Shown: positions 1 through 12,400, numbered from the stretch's first letter. The stretch: DNA of 64,000 bases from Lichina pygmaea (GCA_963422465.1 OY730170.1:1364001-1428000), one strand, 5' to 3'. The notes: generated by a model from the sequence alone, not told the origin. Program-made: numbers and translations.

Positions 1-855
1 AGACTCCGGTGAGTTCTACGGTCATCCCGAGCCGGATAGGGCTGACGATCTCACTTGATAGTTGATCAGCCCCCACTGCTCCAGAAAGGCGTGCACTCTG
101 ACGATGGCGCACACATCGCCAGCAAGGTTCCGCCGACATGCAGTGACGGTGAGGTACTCAGGCGGATTCAGACGATATGTGTTGATCATAAAGTCTCGAT
201 AGTCTTTATAGATGACGGGGGTCTTGCTTCTATTCCGGTTGTTGAAGAACTCAGGCAAGGCCTTCCTCTCGATTGGATGGACCTTATGCATATCGAACCA
301 GGTGCTATAGCTCGGCAGGATGATCGAGTGCGTTTGCGCCATCAGGTGCGAGCGGGCCGATTGCTCCAGGGCAGACTTGGTCTGGACGGGTCTTTCGGTG
401 ACGGTCTGATCTTGGTCTTCGGGCGAGCCTCTGTCCTCTCCGGCATCAGGGTCCGAGCCGCCGCTCTCTATTCGGCCATGGTCGCCGGGGTCACCCATAT
501 CTTCGTCCTTGTCCTCTGGAACCTCTACTTGCGGACGCGGTGCCGCAGGAGCATCCAGAGGGTTATCGGAGACACCTGCCGCCGCAGGGGTCAGGTTGGC
601 CGGTGATTCGCTCGGGAGCTTTGACGGGCCATCAGACACATTTGCGGCTGTAGGATCTGGACAAAAGCGGCGCATCCATCGAGTCAGCGGGTTGTGACGC
701 CTGCGGACCTGACCAAACGCCGGTCATCATGATGATTCCTTACCGGCTGGGCTGCCCCCATCCTGGGTGCCGGCAGCATTTGGACTCTCCCCGGGCGTAG
801 GTCGTGTTATATTAGGGGCATCCATCGGACCCACATCCATCATGTCTTTGTCCAT
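1..855 (-). CDS. Swi3/Rsc8-family chromatin remodeller subunit with SWIRM domain (5' part; runs off the left edge)
   Basis: This is the N-terminal part of a Swi3/Rsc8/SMARCC-family scaffold subunit of a SWI/SNF-type nucleosome remodeller. I place the start ATG at 855-853. Exon 1 is 855-744, an 87-nt intron (GTAAGG...CCAG) is 743-657, exon 2 is 656-55, and a short intron (54-16) leads to a third exon cut by the window edge; the phases agree at every join. After an acidic, Pro/Ser-rich leader of about 145 residues comes a SWIRM domain with the family hallmarks [32 protein letters not shown] and [15 protein letters not shown] is known to contact DNA or nucleosomes and partner subunits. The SANT and coiled-coil parts would lie outside the window. 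SWIRM also occurs in Ada2 and LSD1, but its position near the N-terminus and the motif wording favour Swi3/Rsc8. The choice between Swi3 and Rsc8 paralogue is open. Confidence 0.85.
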
Positions 856-2079
856 GGCAGAGATCGAGGTCGCCAGTCGCAGCGAGGCCGGCGTGGCTGG
901 GCAGTAAGCCGTCGCTATTTCAGCGTCGAAGGGGCAGGATCAACTTTGGTGGTGGCAGCTGTACGCGCTACCACCACGGGCATTCACTGACGCCGGAATG
1001 ACGCGCTAAGGGCGCAACAGCCAGGGTTGTTGTCGCAGACTACTTAGCTGCTGTGTGGTTCTTGACGCGTGAACGATGGTGTCGCCAGTCGCATCTCAAA
1101 GGAGATTCGGTGTCGCAATGAGAATACGGTACGGTACGAAGTACGAAATACGGAACGTACCAGCACAGTATGGCATCCTACATGACTAAGCAGGGGTATC
1201 ACGTGATCAACAATGTCTTTCTGTCGAACCCATGCCGGGCAACCGTCAATGCCGCAGCTTTGAATATCTCTCTGAAGTACAATGGAGTGGCTTTTTACAA
1301 GTGCGTACTTGATATGTACTGTATAGTCAATGGACTGGCAAATTAGACTACGGTACACTCCTTCAGGGATCATCTTGCTACCAAGGGAAGGACTCCTACA
1401 GCAGCCCTGCAGGTCTCCCCAAAGCGCGAATTCCCCTTGGTGAGAGATCGGAACAGCCTCGTTGATTGCTCCGTCTTTCAGGACGCAAGCTCAAGCGTCG
1501 GCTATGTCAACTTCTGGAAAGAGGGTTTGAAACTATGACGGCATCCATGAGCTGAGTGTGTGCGTTCATACCCGATCTGCAGTTGTATTCAGCGTAACCT
1601 ACTCGTTACACCTACGCCGCACTGCGGCACATGCTCCTACCATGCGTGCGTACAGTGCATTACGTACTGCAATCCGATTATATCAGACACATGTGCGGAA
1701 GTAAACACCTGCATCGTGACACAGACGTGCGAACATGTCGTGATGTTGCAGCCTTCTGGATCCTGCGAAGGCAACCCGGCAATAACCTGGTGGATTGCAA
1801 CAGCTTGCGCTCGGCAAACATCTGCCTAGGCTTTGAGTTGGGACCCTCTTCAGTTGGAACGTCTTGCTTGTGGCCTTGCTTACATTGCCAACGATACCAT
1901 TTTCGGGTATCTGTTCCTCCTTCACTCCATGGTTGGAGAGTGCTCATTGTTACCCCCTGGCTTGGCTATAAGATCCCTGTCTACAGCCCCTCTGGTTATC
2001 TTTCAACACCTTCTCTACTCCTGCGTTCTTGATCGTGCGCACTCCGTCTGTACGATACTCTTTCGACTCTCAAAGACAA
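856..2079. other. Intergenic stretch, no gene recognised
   Basis: I see no protein with recognisable features here. Small open frames exist on both strands but have no domain or compositional support. Around 1125-1160 there is a run of CGTAC/GTACGG-type words (tacggtacggtacgaag) that recurs in other intergenic parts of the window. The 5' end of the rhodopsin-like gene that follows may reach into the right part of this stretch (an open frame begins at 1833), but that segment has no family similarity I can recognise. Confidence 0.5.
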
Positions 2080-3353
2080 ATGAAGTAATATCCGACTTCC
2101 GTCTTCTCGAGAAGCTTCCTACTGCGCTCCTTGACCTGGTCCCTGCACGTCCACCGCCACCAGGAGAGACATTTCATTTCGACAATCCACCGAACTTAAA
2201 AGCTGCTACCATTATCGCTCTCAGTATCAGCGGGTTCTTCCCAATTCTGGTTGTACTTCTCCGTTTCTTATCCAAGTCGTGGACAGCTCGAAGGCTTTTC
2301 TGGGATGACTGTCAAGGGGCCCATATCCTCCCCTGATTCAATCTCGACTAACTATGGTGAAGACACTTGCCTATTGGCCTTGGTGAATGCTTCATCGGCC
2401 CTAGGCTACCACAGCTTTCTGACTTGAAGTTCAAAAGGCCGGATCAGTCATGGTCTCGGGCGTGAGTATCAACTGTATGGTGTGTCCATCCTAATCTCTA
2501 TGGAGAAATCGCCTTATTCACTGTCATAGCATTGGATGACGGAATCGGCGTCGATATGTGGAACCTGCCAGCTAGCCTTCTACTCCGGGACGCCTTCCTT
2601 CGGATGAGCCACTTTGGGAAGTACGAATCTGTGCAAGTACTCATACAAGCTTGAATATTTAGCAAATGGCGTTCTTCGGTGCCGCCTATCCGCGTGTCAT
2701 TCTGATGGCCAAGCTTTCTTTGCTTCTCCTCTACCTGCGTCTGTTCTCGGGGCATCGAAAGACCAGATACCTAGTCTGGGTTGGCATGGTTTGCTGTTGC
2801 TTGATGTACACAGTTGCGTCCATCTTTCAGGTCGTACTCTGTAGTCCTTGGCCCGGCGAGACTCGTACTCAGGGGCTCGCGTCCTCACGGTGCGCCAGGA
2901 CAAAAGTGAGCAGCATTATGACGACCGCTTTCAACGCTATGTTTGACTTCCATCTTCCTGTCATCCCTATTTCTGTGGTATGGCATTTGCAGACGCCAAG
3001 GAAGAAAAGGATTGCTGTCTGCAGTGTCTTCATGTTCGGCTTCCTGTGAGTGATAGCGTCTCATGTCCGACCTAAAGTTTGCATCTTCATGTGCGCTAAC
3101 TGAAGACTTTTGCAGCGGGTGTCTCTGTGGAATATTGAATTCCCATTACCGGGTTATCTTGTTAACGGGAACAAATATCCCCTACGACACCGCTCCAGTC
3201 CTCATCACTTCGACCATAGAGATCAACGTCAGTATAATCGTTGGTTGCATGCCTCAGATCACGTCTACAATCAGAAGTCGGGTATCAAAGCTCCTTCGCC
3301 TCATTTCGCTGAGCTCTCTCCGATCTCGCTTCTCGAGGGCTTCGAAAAAATAG
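2080..3353 (+). CDS. Fungal rhodopsin-like integral membrane protein (Fung_rhodopsin / PTH11-like family), one exon join unresolved
   Basis: This is a seven-helix membrane protein of the fungal rhodopsin-domain family (PF20684-like); members are orphan receptors or membrane proteins of unknown ligand. The first TM (residues around IIALSISGFFPILVVLLRF) is followed by a split WDDY motif: exon end 2310, intron 2311-2362, exon 2363-2382, intron 2383-2437, exon 2438-2474, intron 2475-2529, next exon from 2530. These joins restore WDDYTCLLALAGSVMVSG and GIGVDMWNLPAS, both family landmarks. A later exon (about 2660-3045) carries KLSLLLLYLRLF and LPVIPISVVWHLQTPRKKR. After intron 3046-3115 the last exon (3116-3353) reads TAPVLITSTIEINVSIIVGC. 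The join between about 2612 and 2662 gives inconsistent phase with canonical sites, so either a non-canonical intron or a 1-nt break is present. The N-terminus is uncertain and the cytosolic tail is short, so a decaying gene is possible. Confidence 0.65.
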
Positions 3354-4033
3354 TTGCAGGCGTCGGACGCGTCCGGAGGCTTCGTACCATATTACTGGGT
3401 CCAAAGAATGGCCGCAAGCCTTACCTCGACACCATACTGCTGGGAAGCGCAGATGGGAGAGGACACTTCATAACGACACCAGGCCCGCAGCTTTACTCAG
3501 GTCACGGCGGCACTCGTGGAATACCTTTGGATCGCGCTCAAAGAACCTCTCCACTTCGGACGACACCAATCCGATGAGCATGAAAAGCGAAAGCGGTGAT
3601 CCGGGGCTGGAAGATCGCTTCACGTCCCCGAAGAACATTCGAGACTGCGTTGTCTAGGTTTGACACCTTTGGAGGTTGAGATGAGAAGGGCAATTTGAGG
3701 GAGACAATGTGCCTTTGTCTTGTTATACTTGTTGGCACCTGCACGATGTTGAAGCCAAGCGCTTTAGATAATGGTATGGGAGTGCTGGTATCAACATGAC
3801 CTCGAAGCTGGCTTTTATGTCGAATTACTTATTTGGTCATAATATGAGATTACTGGAGTTGCCGGCCCCTCGACGAGGTGTGTGGAGGAAACTGATTCTC
3901 GCTCGACTACGGTACTGGATTTGTAGCCGCTTAATTAAGTCACATGAGCACATTCAGAATGTTTAGTCTGGACGATTGCTCCAGTACTTACGTACCCCAT
4001 CTATGAGTATGCACGTTTCTTACTAACTACCCA
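3354..4033. other. Intergenic stretch, no gene recognised
   Basis: I found no supported coding region or RNA gene between the rhodopsin-like gene and the LINE insertion. With the transposon block removed, this stretch continues directly into the upstream region of the ETF-alpha gene, so the original spacer between the two genes was only about 0.9 kb. Confidence 0.5.
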
Positions 4034-4046
4034 CACGTGGGGGGTT
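4034..4046. repeat. Left target-site duplication of the LINE (13 bp)
   Basis: CACGTGGGGGGTT here is repeated exactly at 26660-26672. The two copies bracket the whole 22.6-kb block and abut the LINE 3' tail on this side and its truncated 5' end on the other. A variable-length TSD of this size is typical of target-primed reverse transcription. Confidence 0.9.
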
Positions 4047-4463
4047 GATTGATTGATTGATTGAATTCCTACACCGTTCTAGCTCTAGTGTATCTAGGCT
4101 ATGCCGGGTCAACTATAAAATCAGGCTAGGAAAACTCCAACGAGTAAAAAAACCTCTCCCTGCAGCACCTAAGGCAGTGCTATCCTATCGAGTAATCTGT
4201 GAAACATGGGGGGTGACTGGCTAGTAGCCAGTCTCCAGCTGCTCCTGAGCCCAGGAGAACTGCGGAAGGACACCGTGGCGTAGGATCCACGAGGTGAGGG
4301 CGGCGGCGGGCCGTGGGCGTGATATCATCGCCTGGTAGTCAGTAGTGGCCGCCGCAGTGTATAAACTGCGGCGTACTTGCTGCAGCCGTGGGCAGTCTAG
4401 GATGACATGCTTGGCAGTCTCCCACTGTGCCCCGCAGCTGCAGGCAGGTGTTGGGAAGCCAGG
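4047..4463 (-). pseudogene. LINE piece 1: C-terminal zinc-binding domain, 3' UTR and tail
   Basis: On the minus strand this encodes the end of a fungal LINE ORF2 with the cysteine-histidine motif C-x-C-x8-H-x4-C (CSCGAQWETAKHVILDC), followed by a stop at about 4221, a 3' UTR of about 170 nt and an ATCA-repeat tail. The protein frame continues from piece 2 (ending ...FLCKCRVPG at about 10852) into FPTPACSCG here when element A and one CCAGG are ignored. Confidence 0.85.
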
Positions 4464-4960
4464 TGTTACGGGCCGGGCCGGGTTCACACAGAAGGCGGCT
4501 CGGTCTGTTGCTTCGCAGGGCGGATTCTAGACAGGGACTCGGTAGAGGAATAGACAGGTGGGGTAACTCTCCTGTGCTATTGTCTCAGTACGATGGGTTC
4601 GTATTGTTTGTTCAGCCTGGAGAGCTAATCCCTCCGGGCCCTTTGGGGGGTCTTTATACAGATGCCCCAAGGGGGGGGGTCTCCTCGAGGGGTATCATCC
4701 TTTTGCGTGGACAAGCTCCTCGCTTAGCTCCTGCTTGTCCACCGGACGAGCTCCTCGCTTAGCTCCTGCTCATCCACCGGACGAGCTCCTCGCTTAGCTC
4801 CTGCTCGTCCACCGGACGAGCTCCTCGCTTAGCTCCTGCTCGTCCACCGGACGAGCTCCTCGCTTAGCTCCTGCTCGTCCACCGGATCGGTCGGATGTTG
4901 TTCCGCATGACTAACACTCCTCCCTCGCTTACCTGGGCTGTTCCGGCCTAGGCCTTAACA
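4464..4960 (-). repeat. Element A 3' LTR (497 bp)
   Basis: The ends are TGTTACGGG... and ...CCTTAACA. It contains five tandem copies of a unit of about 35 bp (about 4710-4885, core GTGGACAAGC and GAGCTAAGCGAGGAGC on the element strand) and a TATAAAG promoter box. Confidence 0.93.
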
Positions 4961-5021
4961 CTATCCTCTCCCTCCAAGGGTTCTGTCCCCAGATCCTTTT
5001 TGTTCCTGCTCCTCTTTTGTC

Positions 5022-5589
5022 ATGAACCAAAGCCAGACAACTCGAACTTGTCGTTGTGGTTTTCTCTCTTGTCGTATTAGCAAAATGGGCAAGGAATTGA
5101 AAATCACATGCGGTGCTTGTCGTCGCGACCACACCAAGTGTGTTGTGAGCTCCGCATCATCTTTTTGTTGTCGGTGTGTTGAGAAGGGTTGTCGCTGCAA
5201 TCTTCATCTCTCAGAATCAGAATGGAAGAAGATGGAACTTGAGCGCGAGCAGCTCAAGGCTCAGCTGCGGGAGACTGATGACCAATTGTCAAAGTTGCTT
5301 CCCCGGCAGATCCACCTCTGCTGGCAGCTGGGTTGTCTCTCACAGAAGGAGGCTGATGCCATCTGTCGTGAGCTGTCCGCCATCGAGGATCAGGAATCTC
5401 TTGATACTCCAGGAGGCTCTCCGTGTTATCTGCGAACGGAAGGCCAGTCAGGCTGCTGCTCCACCGTCCTTTGAGGACATCTTCTCTTCAGAGGCTTTGG
5501 CTTCTCTCAAGCTGTTGTCTCTGTCAGACCTGGTCGCTGCGGGTTTGCTTGGTGGTAATCCACCAGCTTCTGGTTCATCGCAGGGCTGA
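5022..5589 (+). other. Element A antisense ORF: Zn2Cys6 cluster plus coiled coil (fossil)
   Basis: This is an open stretch on the strand opposite to gag-pol, beginning 61 bp inside the 3' LTR and overlapping the chromodomain end tail-to-tail. Its N-terminal part has six cysteines spaced C-x2-C-x6-C-x8-C-x2-C-x6-C (CGACRRDHTKC, then CCRCVEKGCRC), the pattern of Gal4-type binuclear zinc clusters. A charged heptad-like segment (KKMELEREQLKAQL) follows, then a Ser/Leu-rich end finishing GSSQG. Related ORFs sit at the same place in elements B and C. The function is unknown; DNA binding or regulation is inference. As a part of a dead element it is broken here. Confidence 0.7.
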
Positions 5590-8500
5590 AGTTCTCAGTT
5601 GGTTCCCATGAATTTTCCTCTTCGTCAAATCCTAACCACTTCACCAGGTACTCAGTTTTCTGTCTGTTTCTTCGACTATCCAGGATCCTTTCAACATTGT
5701 ACTCTTCTTTGTCATCCTCGAAGTTCCATTCTGTCTCAATCTCTTTGTCGCTGGGTGCTGGTTCAAGCAGCAAGACATGGAATACTCAGTGTATCCTTGC
5801 TTTTTGTGGTAGTCTCAGTTGATAGTTGACTTTCCCAGTGCGCTTCTTGATTTTGAATAGTCTGATTCGTACGTGATCCAGCTTTTTGCTCAGTCACTTT
5901 GAGCGCAGGTTTTTTGTTGATAGGTAGACCTTATCCCCCCTTTCCAGGGTTGGTCCCTTCAACCTTTTGTTGTGTAATCAGCAGGCAGTGGTGTTCTGGG
6001 CACAGTTGATCATTGTTTTCATTATCTTGTGCATAGCAGCAAGTTTGCTAACATCAACAATATTGTCTCCTGCTGTTGCCTGCCATCAGAGGTTTCTTCC
6101 GTAGTTCACAAAGAATAGTGTTGTCCCTGTCACACTATGTTGCTGGTTGTTGTACGCAAACTGGGCTATTGGTAGCAGTTCCACCCAGTTATCCTGCTGG
6201 TGGTTGATGTAGTGTTGTAGATACTGCTCCATTGTCTGGTTTGTCTGCTCAGTTTATCTGTCAGTTTGTGGGTGGTAGGCTGTTGACATCCTTGTATCAA
6301 TGCCAAGTTGCCTTGTCCACATATTCCAGAATTTCGAGGTGAAGAGTTTGTCTTGATCTGAGATGATTGTCTTTGGTAGCCCTCGGTAGCTTACCAGCTC
6401 TCTGAGTAGGACACTCGCAAGTTTGTTCGCGGTTCCTGACTCTTTCCACAGGACCAGGTGGGTGTATTTGGTGAGCTTGTCAACAACCACCAAAATGCTA
6501 TCGTATACCACCTTTGTTGCTGGGTCTGTTGACTTTGGCAACTTGACCACAAAATCTATTGTGATAGTTTCCCATAGTGCCTCGGGTAGGTCTATTTGCT
6601 GTGCCTGCCCATAGGGCTTATGTCTTGATGGCCTGTTCTTCGCACACTGTTCACAGTTGTGAATGAACTCTGTCACCTTGCACTTCATTCTGTCAAAGTG
6701 GTAATTCCTTTGGATTTTCTCCAAGGTTTTATCTCACCCGGGGTGTCCGTGCAAAGGCCTGTCATGGTGCCTCCGGATCACCTCCTCTTGTGCTCTTTCT
6801 GGCACAATTTTCTTTTTGTTTGCTGTCTTGTGGCCAAGGGTAAGGAGTGGACTCTTTGTTTCTGTTGTTGCCAGTTGGGGTTGGGCATAGACCAAGGTTT
6901 GTCCTTTTGTCACTAGGATTGGGTGTTCCTCTGTTGTTTTCTCATCCATCAGGTCTGGTCACCTGCTGAGAGCGTCCGCTCGAGTATTTTCAGTGCTCTT
7001 CCGGTAGAGGATTTGGAAGTTGTATGATGCTAACAACTCTGCCCATCGAACTTGTCATCAGTTTAGCTTCTTTGTTGTTGTGAAGTAAGCTAAGTTCTTG
7101 TGGTCTGAGTACATGTCTACTGTGTATTTTGCCTCCTCCAAGTAAGGTCTCCATTCTTGGAATATGTCAACAATTGCTAGCAACTCTTTGTTGTGAACAT
7201 CGTACCTCAGTTCTGGGCCAGAGAACTTTCTTGATCGATACACGACAGGGTGTAAGTGGTTGTCAGCATCTGGTTGACACAAGCAGGATCCCAATGCTTG
7301 GTCTGAGGCATCAATTTCCAGAATGATCCTCTTCTCAGGATCAAATGATGCCAAAATAGGTGTGGAGATGAATTTATCCTTCAACTCCTGGAAGGCCGCT
7401 TGTTGGCTCTCCCCCCACCTGAAAGATTTGTTCTTTCTGGTTAACTCTGTCAAGGCTGCTGCTGTTCTTGAGTAGTCCTTGATGAATCGTCAGTAGAAGT
7501 TTGCAAATCCTAGGAAGAATTGTACTTCTTTGAGGTTTTTGGGTGTTGGCCAGTCTTGTACTGCTGCTGTTTTTGTGTTGTCCATTCAGATTCCTTCTGT
7601 TGTCAGGATCAACCCCAAATATTCCACTTCTTTTGTGTGGAAAACACTTTTATCAAGGCGTAACCTCATGCCTGCTTTCTGGAGCGCATGTAGGATTGTT
7701 TTGACATGCTGTTTATACTCCTCCAAGGTTCCATTGGTGTATACCAAGACATCGTTGATATAAGCGATGATAAATATGTCCAGGTATTGTTGGAGGACAG
7801 TGTTAATAAGTGATTGGAATGTCACTGGTGTATTTGTAAGGCTGAATAGCATCACAGTATACTTGTAGTGCCTGTACCTTGTACGAAAGTCTGTCTTCCA
7901 TTCTTCACTGTCTTTCATCCTAACCAGGTTGAAAGCATCTTGAATATTGAACTTGGTAAACTATTTGGCTTTTTGGATCCAGTCTTGGATTTCTGATATC
8001 AATAGCAGTGGGTAGCAGTTTTTCACTGTAATCACATTTAGCTGCTGATAATCAACACACAGTCGAAGTTTGCTGTCTTTCTTTGGCACAAACAATATTG
8101 GGTATCCAGCTGGTGATATTGAAGGTCTTATGAACCCTTTCGCTAGGTTCTTGTCCAGGTAGTCTCTCAGGGCCTCAAGCTCTTTTGCTGACAGAGTGTA
8201 GATAGGGCTGTGTGTGGGTTTTTTTCTGTCTTCTAGCAGAATCTTGTGGTCCCACTCCTGATGTTCTGGTAGCATCGTGATCACTGTTTCTTCAAACATC
8301 TCCTGGTATCTTTTATACTCACTTGGCAACTGCGGTGCCTGAGTCTTGCCCACGGCGTCTTGCGTAGTGCAAAGTTGTTGTGTTCGGGGTTTCATCCAGG
8401 CCACACAGGCCTGCCCGTGCTGGTGGTATTTCTTCCAGCGTGTCAGTGAGATTTCTTTAATTGTCACCCCTGGTTCTGATGTGACTAGTGTCTTATCTGG

Positions 8501-10349
8501 AAAGACTAGTTACCTTCTTCTCCAGTCAATCCTTGGGTTTTGTTTTTCCAACCACGGAAGTCCTAATATAACTTCATGTGGTATCCAGACCAAGTCGAAT
8601 TCCTCTGTTCTGATTGTCATGCTATGGACACTCAGTCTCAGGCTCTTGGTCTCCTTCATCACTTGTCCCTTGTCTTTGGAGAGTGGTGTTCTGTCCACTA
8701 CTGTCAACTGGTAGGAGTCTTTCTTGCCTTGGACTGGAACCTTGTTTCTTCTGGCAAAGCTTTCTGACATGAAGTTGCCAGTTGTACCAGAGTTGATCAT
8801 GGCCTTAGCCAACCACCCATTGACTCTGATCTTGATGTGAAAGTGCGGGCTGCAGGCTGTTGCGTCAAGACTCAGCTTGACTCCTTCCTCCCGGGGTGTT
8901 GTCTTGCCTGCTCTTCCGACCCCAGTTTTGAAGAGCACTGCTAGTTTTTTGAGCCGCCTAGGCCCTGGGCCTGATGCTCTACTGTGTGTTGTTTGCATCG
9001 TGTGGTGGTGCATTGTTCCCCCAGGTCTTGGTTGCAATCATCAGCAATGTCTCTGACCTGTGTGATGCTGAGGGTATTGTCAACCCATCGTGGCACTTGC
9101 GCCTCCCCTATTTCTGATAGGGTTGTGTCCTGTCGTCAAAGGACAGTTTTGTCAGGGACTGGTGGTGGCTGGGGTTCTTCGTCATCAACCTGTTCCTCCA
9201 TATAGCTGGTTGTGTCAAACTCAGAGATCAGGTTGTCCTCCCAGTGGATTCTGTCAACCTTCCTTCAGACCTTGTCAAAGTGGTCCAAGGTTTCTTGGAG
9301 TATGTTCTTGAGTTTTTCGGTGTGTTGTCAGAGGTTGTCCTCCTCTCTGAGGAGTGCTGCCTCAGGGTGATTGTGGGGCAGTGTGCCTTGGGGAGCCCTC
9401 TGGGGCTCCTCCATCTCCCTGTCTTTCCAGGCACTTGTGGTGTTCAACTACTTCCCTTTGCCCTTCTTGTTCTTCTTCTTGCTCCTGCAGTTCACCGCGA
9501 GGTGGCCCACTTTCTGACAGTTGTAACACTTCCGTGTCTCCTTCTTTTGTGGTTCCACTGCATCAATTTCCATGGGTACCAAGCTGTAGTTATCTTTGGC
9601 AGGTGTTGGCTTTTTCTTCACCTATGGTTTTGTCTGCTTGCCTCACTTCTCAAGCTCTCTCTTGAACTGTCAGTCGTCAATGCGAGCTGCAGTCTTGATC
9701 ATTTTGTAGAGCTCAGTTGGTCAGTCTCCTCACGCAATGTCATCCTTGACTTGTTCCTTGAGGCCTTGGTAGAATAGTGCTGTTAGTGCACTGTCCCCCC
9801 ACTGAGTCCTCACTGCTAGTTGTTGGAACTTCACCGCAAATTCCGATGCTGATCCAGTTTGCCGCAGTGCTTGGAGCTTTTGTTCCACATCTTTTTCCTT
9901 GTCAAGGATCCCAAACATCTTCCTCATGGCTGTCTTAAAGGTTTTCAAGCTTCCCATGACCTGTCAGGTATTATCTTCTTGCTCCTTGGGGTCTGCCTGA
10001 TTGTCTAGGTAATCCCTTAAGTAGATGTTGAACCAAGCGAAGGCTGGTCCTTCCAGGTAGGAGGCTGCAAACAGCACCTTCTCCTGGTCTGTCAGGAACT
10101 GGGCTGTGTTGAACCTGTAGTAGAGCTCCAGCTGTGAGAAGAACAACTCCAGTCCTCCCCTGGATCTATTGTACCTCTTCGGGGCACCTACTTTCAAGGG
10201 CTTCGGGGGTAGGTTAACAATAGATGCCACCTGGACAGCCTGGGCCTGAGCCGCCTGAGCAGCTTGGGCTTGGGCTGCCTGAGAAGGGGTAGGGCTTTGT
10301 GGATCCACCATTGTATCAAGTCAGTGTCCTGTATGTTAGAGGCTGAAAC

Positions 10350-10846
10350 TGTTACAGGCCAGGCCAGGTTCACACAGAAGGTGGCTTGGTCTGTTGCTTC
10401 GCAGGGTGGATTCTAGACAGGGACTCAGTAGAGGAATAGACAGGTGGGGTAACTCTCCTATACTATTGTCTCAGTACAATAGGTTCGTATTGTTTGTTCA
10501 GCCTGGAGAGCTAATCCCTCCGGGCCCTTTGGGGGGTCTTTATACAGATGCCCCAAGGGGGGGGGTCTCCTCAAGGGGTATCATCCTTTTGCGTGGACGA
10601 GCTCCTCACTTAGCTCCTGCTTGTCCACCAGACAAGCTCCTCGCTTAGCTCCTGCTTGTCCACCGGACAAGCTCCTCGCTTAGCTCCTGCTCGTCCACCG
10701 GACAAGCTCCTTGCTTAGCTCCTGCTCGTCCACCGGACAAGCTCCTCACTTAGCTCCTGCTTGTCCACCGGATCAGTCGGATGTTGTTCCGCATGACTAA
10801 CACTCCTCCCTCGCTTACCTGGGCTGTTCCGGCCTAGGCCTTAACA
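10350..10846 (-). repeat. Element A 5' LTR (497 bp)
   Basis: It has the same length and ends as the copy at 4464-4960 and also holds five units of the 35-bp repeat. Just inside it (10349 down to 10341 on the element strand) lies a candidate primer-binding site, GTTTCAGCC. Confidence 0.93.
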
Positions 10847-12400
10847 CCAGGGACTCGACACTTGCAAAGAAAGGCAGCCAGCCCAACCTTACCTGTACGT
10901 ATCTGTGTTAAGATACTGCTCTGCGCTTTGGAGAGGCCAGCTCGGAGCTGGAGAGTTGCCCGGTATGGCATCTTGTCCGGCTTCCAATTATCACCACCTC
11001 CGGGGGCTGGGTTGAGCAGTTGCACCTGCGGTTGGGGGCCCCCGTGGAGCTTGTGCCATCATTCCCAGCACTATTGTTCTGACAGCAGGCAGGCTTGCCA
11101 AACTGTCTGTGGGTGAGTGCCCGGGGGTGGGGTGGCTGCGGGGTGGCTGTCAGCCCACGGGGGCAGGCTGAGGCAGCCCTTGGTGGACTCCAGTGCCCGC
11201 TGGGGCCAGAGAATTGATTTGGCCCAGTGGTGCCGCGCTTGGCCCGGTGAGATATAGGCTTGACAGTGTTGGCCCGGGCGCTGGGCAAGTTGGCACTTGA
11301 GCTGTTCGCAGGCCTCCTGGATCTCTGCCTGGACTCCGGAGGCTTCCATCTGGGTGTGTGCCTGTAGTTGTAGCTGTGCCATGTGGGCCCAGAGTGGTGG
11401 GACTGCCACCTCACTCTCCAGTTGTTTCTGGCTGGTAGTCCTGAAGCCACTGGTGACTGCTTGGAGGCCGTGCTGTTGCTGTTGTTCCAGGACATCACTG
11501 ATCCAGTGTTGGTGTGCTGGTCTCAGGAGGCCATCCAACAGGGTCCACACTATCACTCTGTAAGTGATAACCAGGTGCACCACTGTGTTGTAGACCAGCC
11601 TTGCTTTGTCAAAGGTGGCTTCCCAGGTGGACCCCATGATGGTGGAGAGGGCATGGCTCTGCTGAGTCACCTGTTCCACTGTGTGTTTCACGTGGGGTCT
11701 CCAGCAGAGCTTCAAGTCCAGCACAATACCCAGTATGCAGAGGGTCAGCTGTGGAGCCTTGGTGATGCTCTCCAGGCTGACTCCTGTGGCCATGTTAAAC
11801 CTCTTTGGTGATCAAGTCAGGTGTATTAGTTTGTACTTGTGTGGGGTGAAGGTGGCTCTGTGGTGGTGGGCCCAGGTGATGCAGCTGGGGTGTACGTGCT
11901 CAAGAACCTGGCAGTTGCTCTCTGTGCTGCTGCCTACAACTAGAATGTTAACATTGTCCACAAAGCTGATGGCTGACACCTTTCCAGTTCCTTGGGCGCA
12001 GAAATCCACCAGGTCTTTATTGAAGAATAGGAACAGGATTGGTGAGACTGGGGACCCCTGTGGTATGCCTGTGGCCACCTGGTGGGTGTCGCTTTGCCAT
12101 CAGCCCAGGACCAGCAAGGTTCTGTGATCTGCCAAGAAGCTGGCTGTCCACTTGAGGAGTGCTGTTGGTATGCAGTCTCACCAGAGGATGTGCAGTAGCT
12201 GTTGGTGTGATACATTGGGGAAGGCTGCGGCCATGTCCAGGCTGAGCAGTGTGGCCACCTTGTTGTGGCCTTGACCCCATGCTGTGTGGATCTGTTCTGT
12301 CAGCAGCTCCAGGGCTGTGGTGGTGTTGTGTTGCCTGCGGCACCCATGTTGCACCTGGGGGAGCAGGTTGTAGTGTTCAGCAATGTAGTGGATCCTCCAA
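10847..12400 (-). pseudogene. LINE piece 2: reverse transcriptase core to pre-C-terminal region
   Basis: On the minus strand, from 12400 down, the RT motifs come in order: GCRRQHNTTTALELL, then MAAAFPNVSH, then GIPQGSPVSP, then the active-site box FVDN where (F/Y)xDD is expected, then the thumb and RNase H-like region, ending KVGLAAFLCKCRVPG. The order and wording match Tad1-clade fungal LINEs. The frame has several stops, and the loss of an active-site Asp is another sign of decay. It is bounded by element A (TSD CCAGG) and element B (TSD TCCAA). Confidence 0.88.

Larger units (their letters stand above)
4464..10846 (-). mobile_element. Element A: Ty3/gypsy chromovirus-type LTR retrotransposon, broken (fossil)
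   Basis: The element has a 497-bp LTR at each end, TGTTA...TAACA-type termini and 5-bp TSDs CCAGG (4459-4463 and 10847-10851). It is read on the minus strand: gag about 10311-9730 with a zinc knuckle near 9500, protease-like region about 8960-8510, RT about 8470-7590, RNase H about 7450-7060, integrase about 6950-6250 (HHCC-type start and catalytic core) and a chromodomain about 5770-5510. The order RT-RNaseH-integrase-chromodomain defines a chromovirus. The coding part carries roughly a dozen or more breaks. The two LTRs differ by about 5% by eye, mostly C/T and G/A changes at former CpG, so the apparent age is inflated. An antisense ORF lies between the chromodomain and the 3' LTR and is listed separately. 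Confidence 0.93.

Noticed and set aside
4710-4885. Regular 35-bp repeats, CRISPR-like at first sight
   Set aside because: They are head-to-tail tandem copies without spacers inside an LTR of a fungal element.
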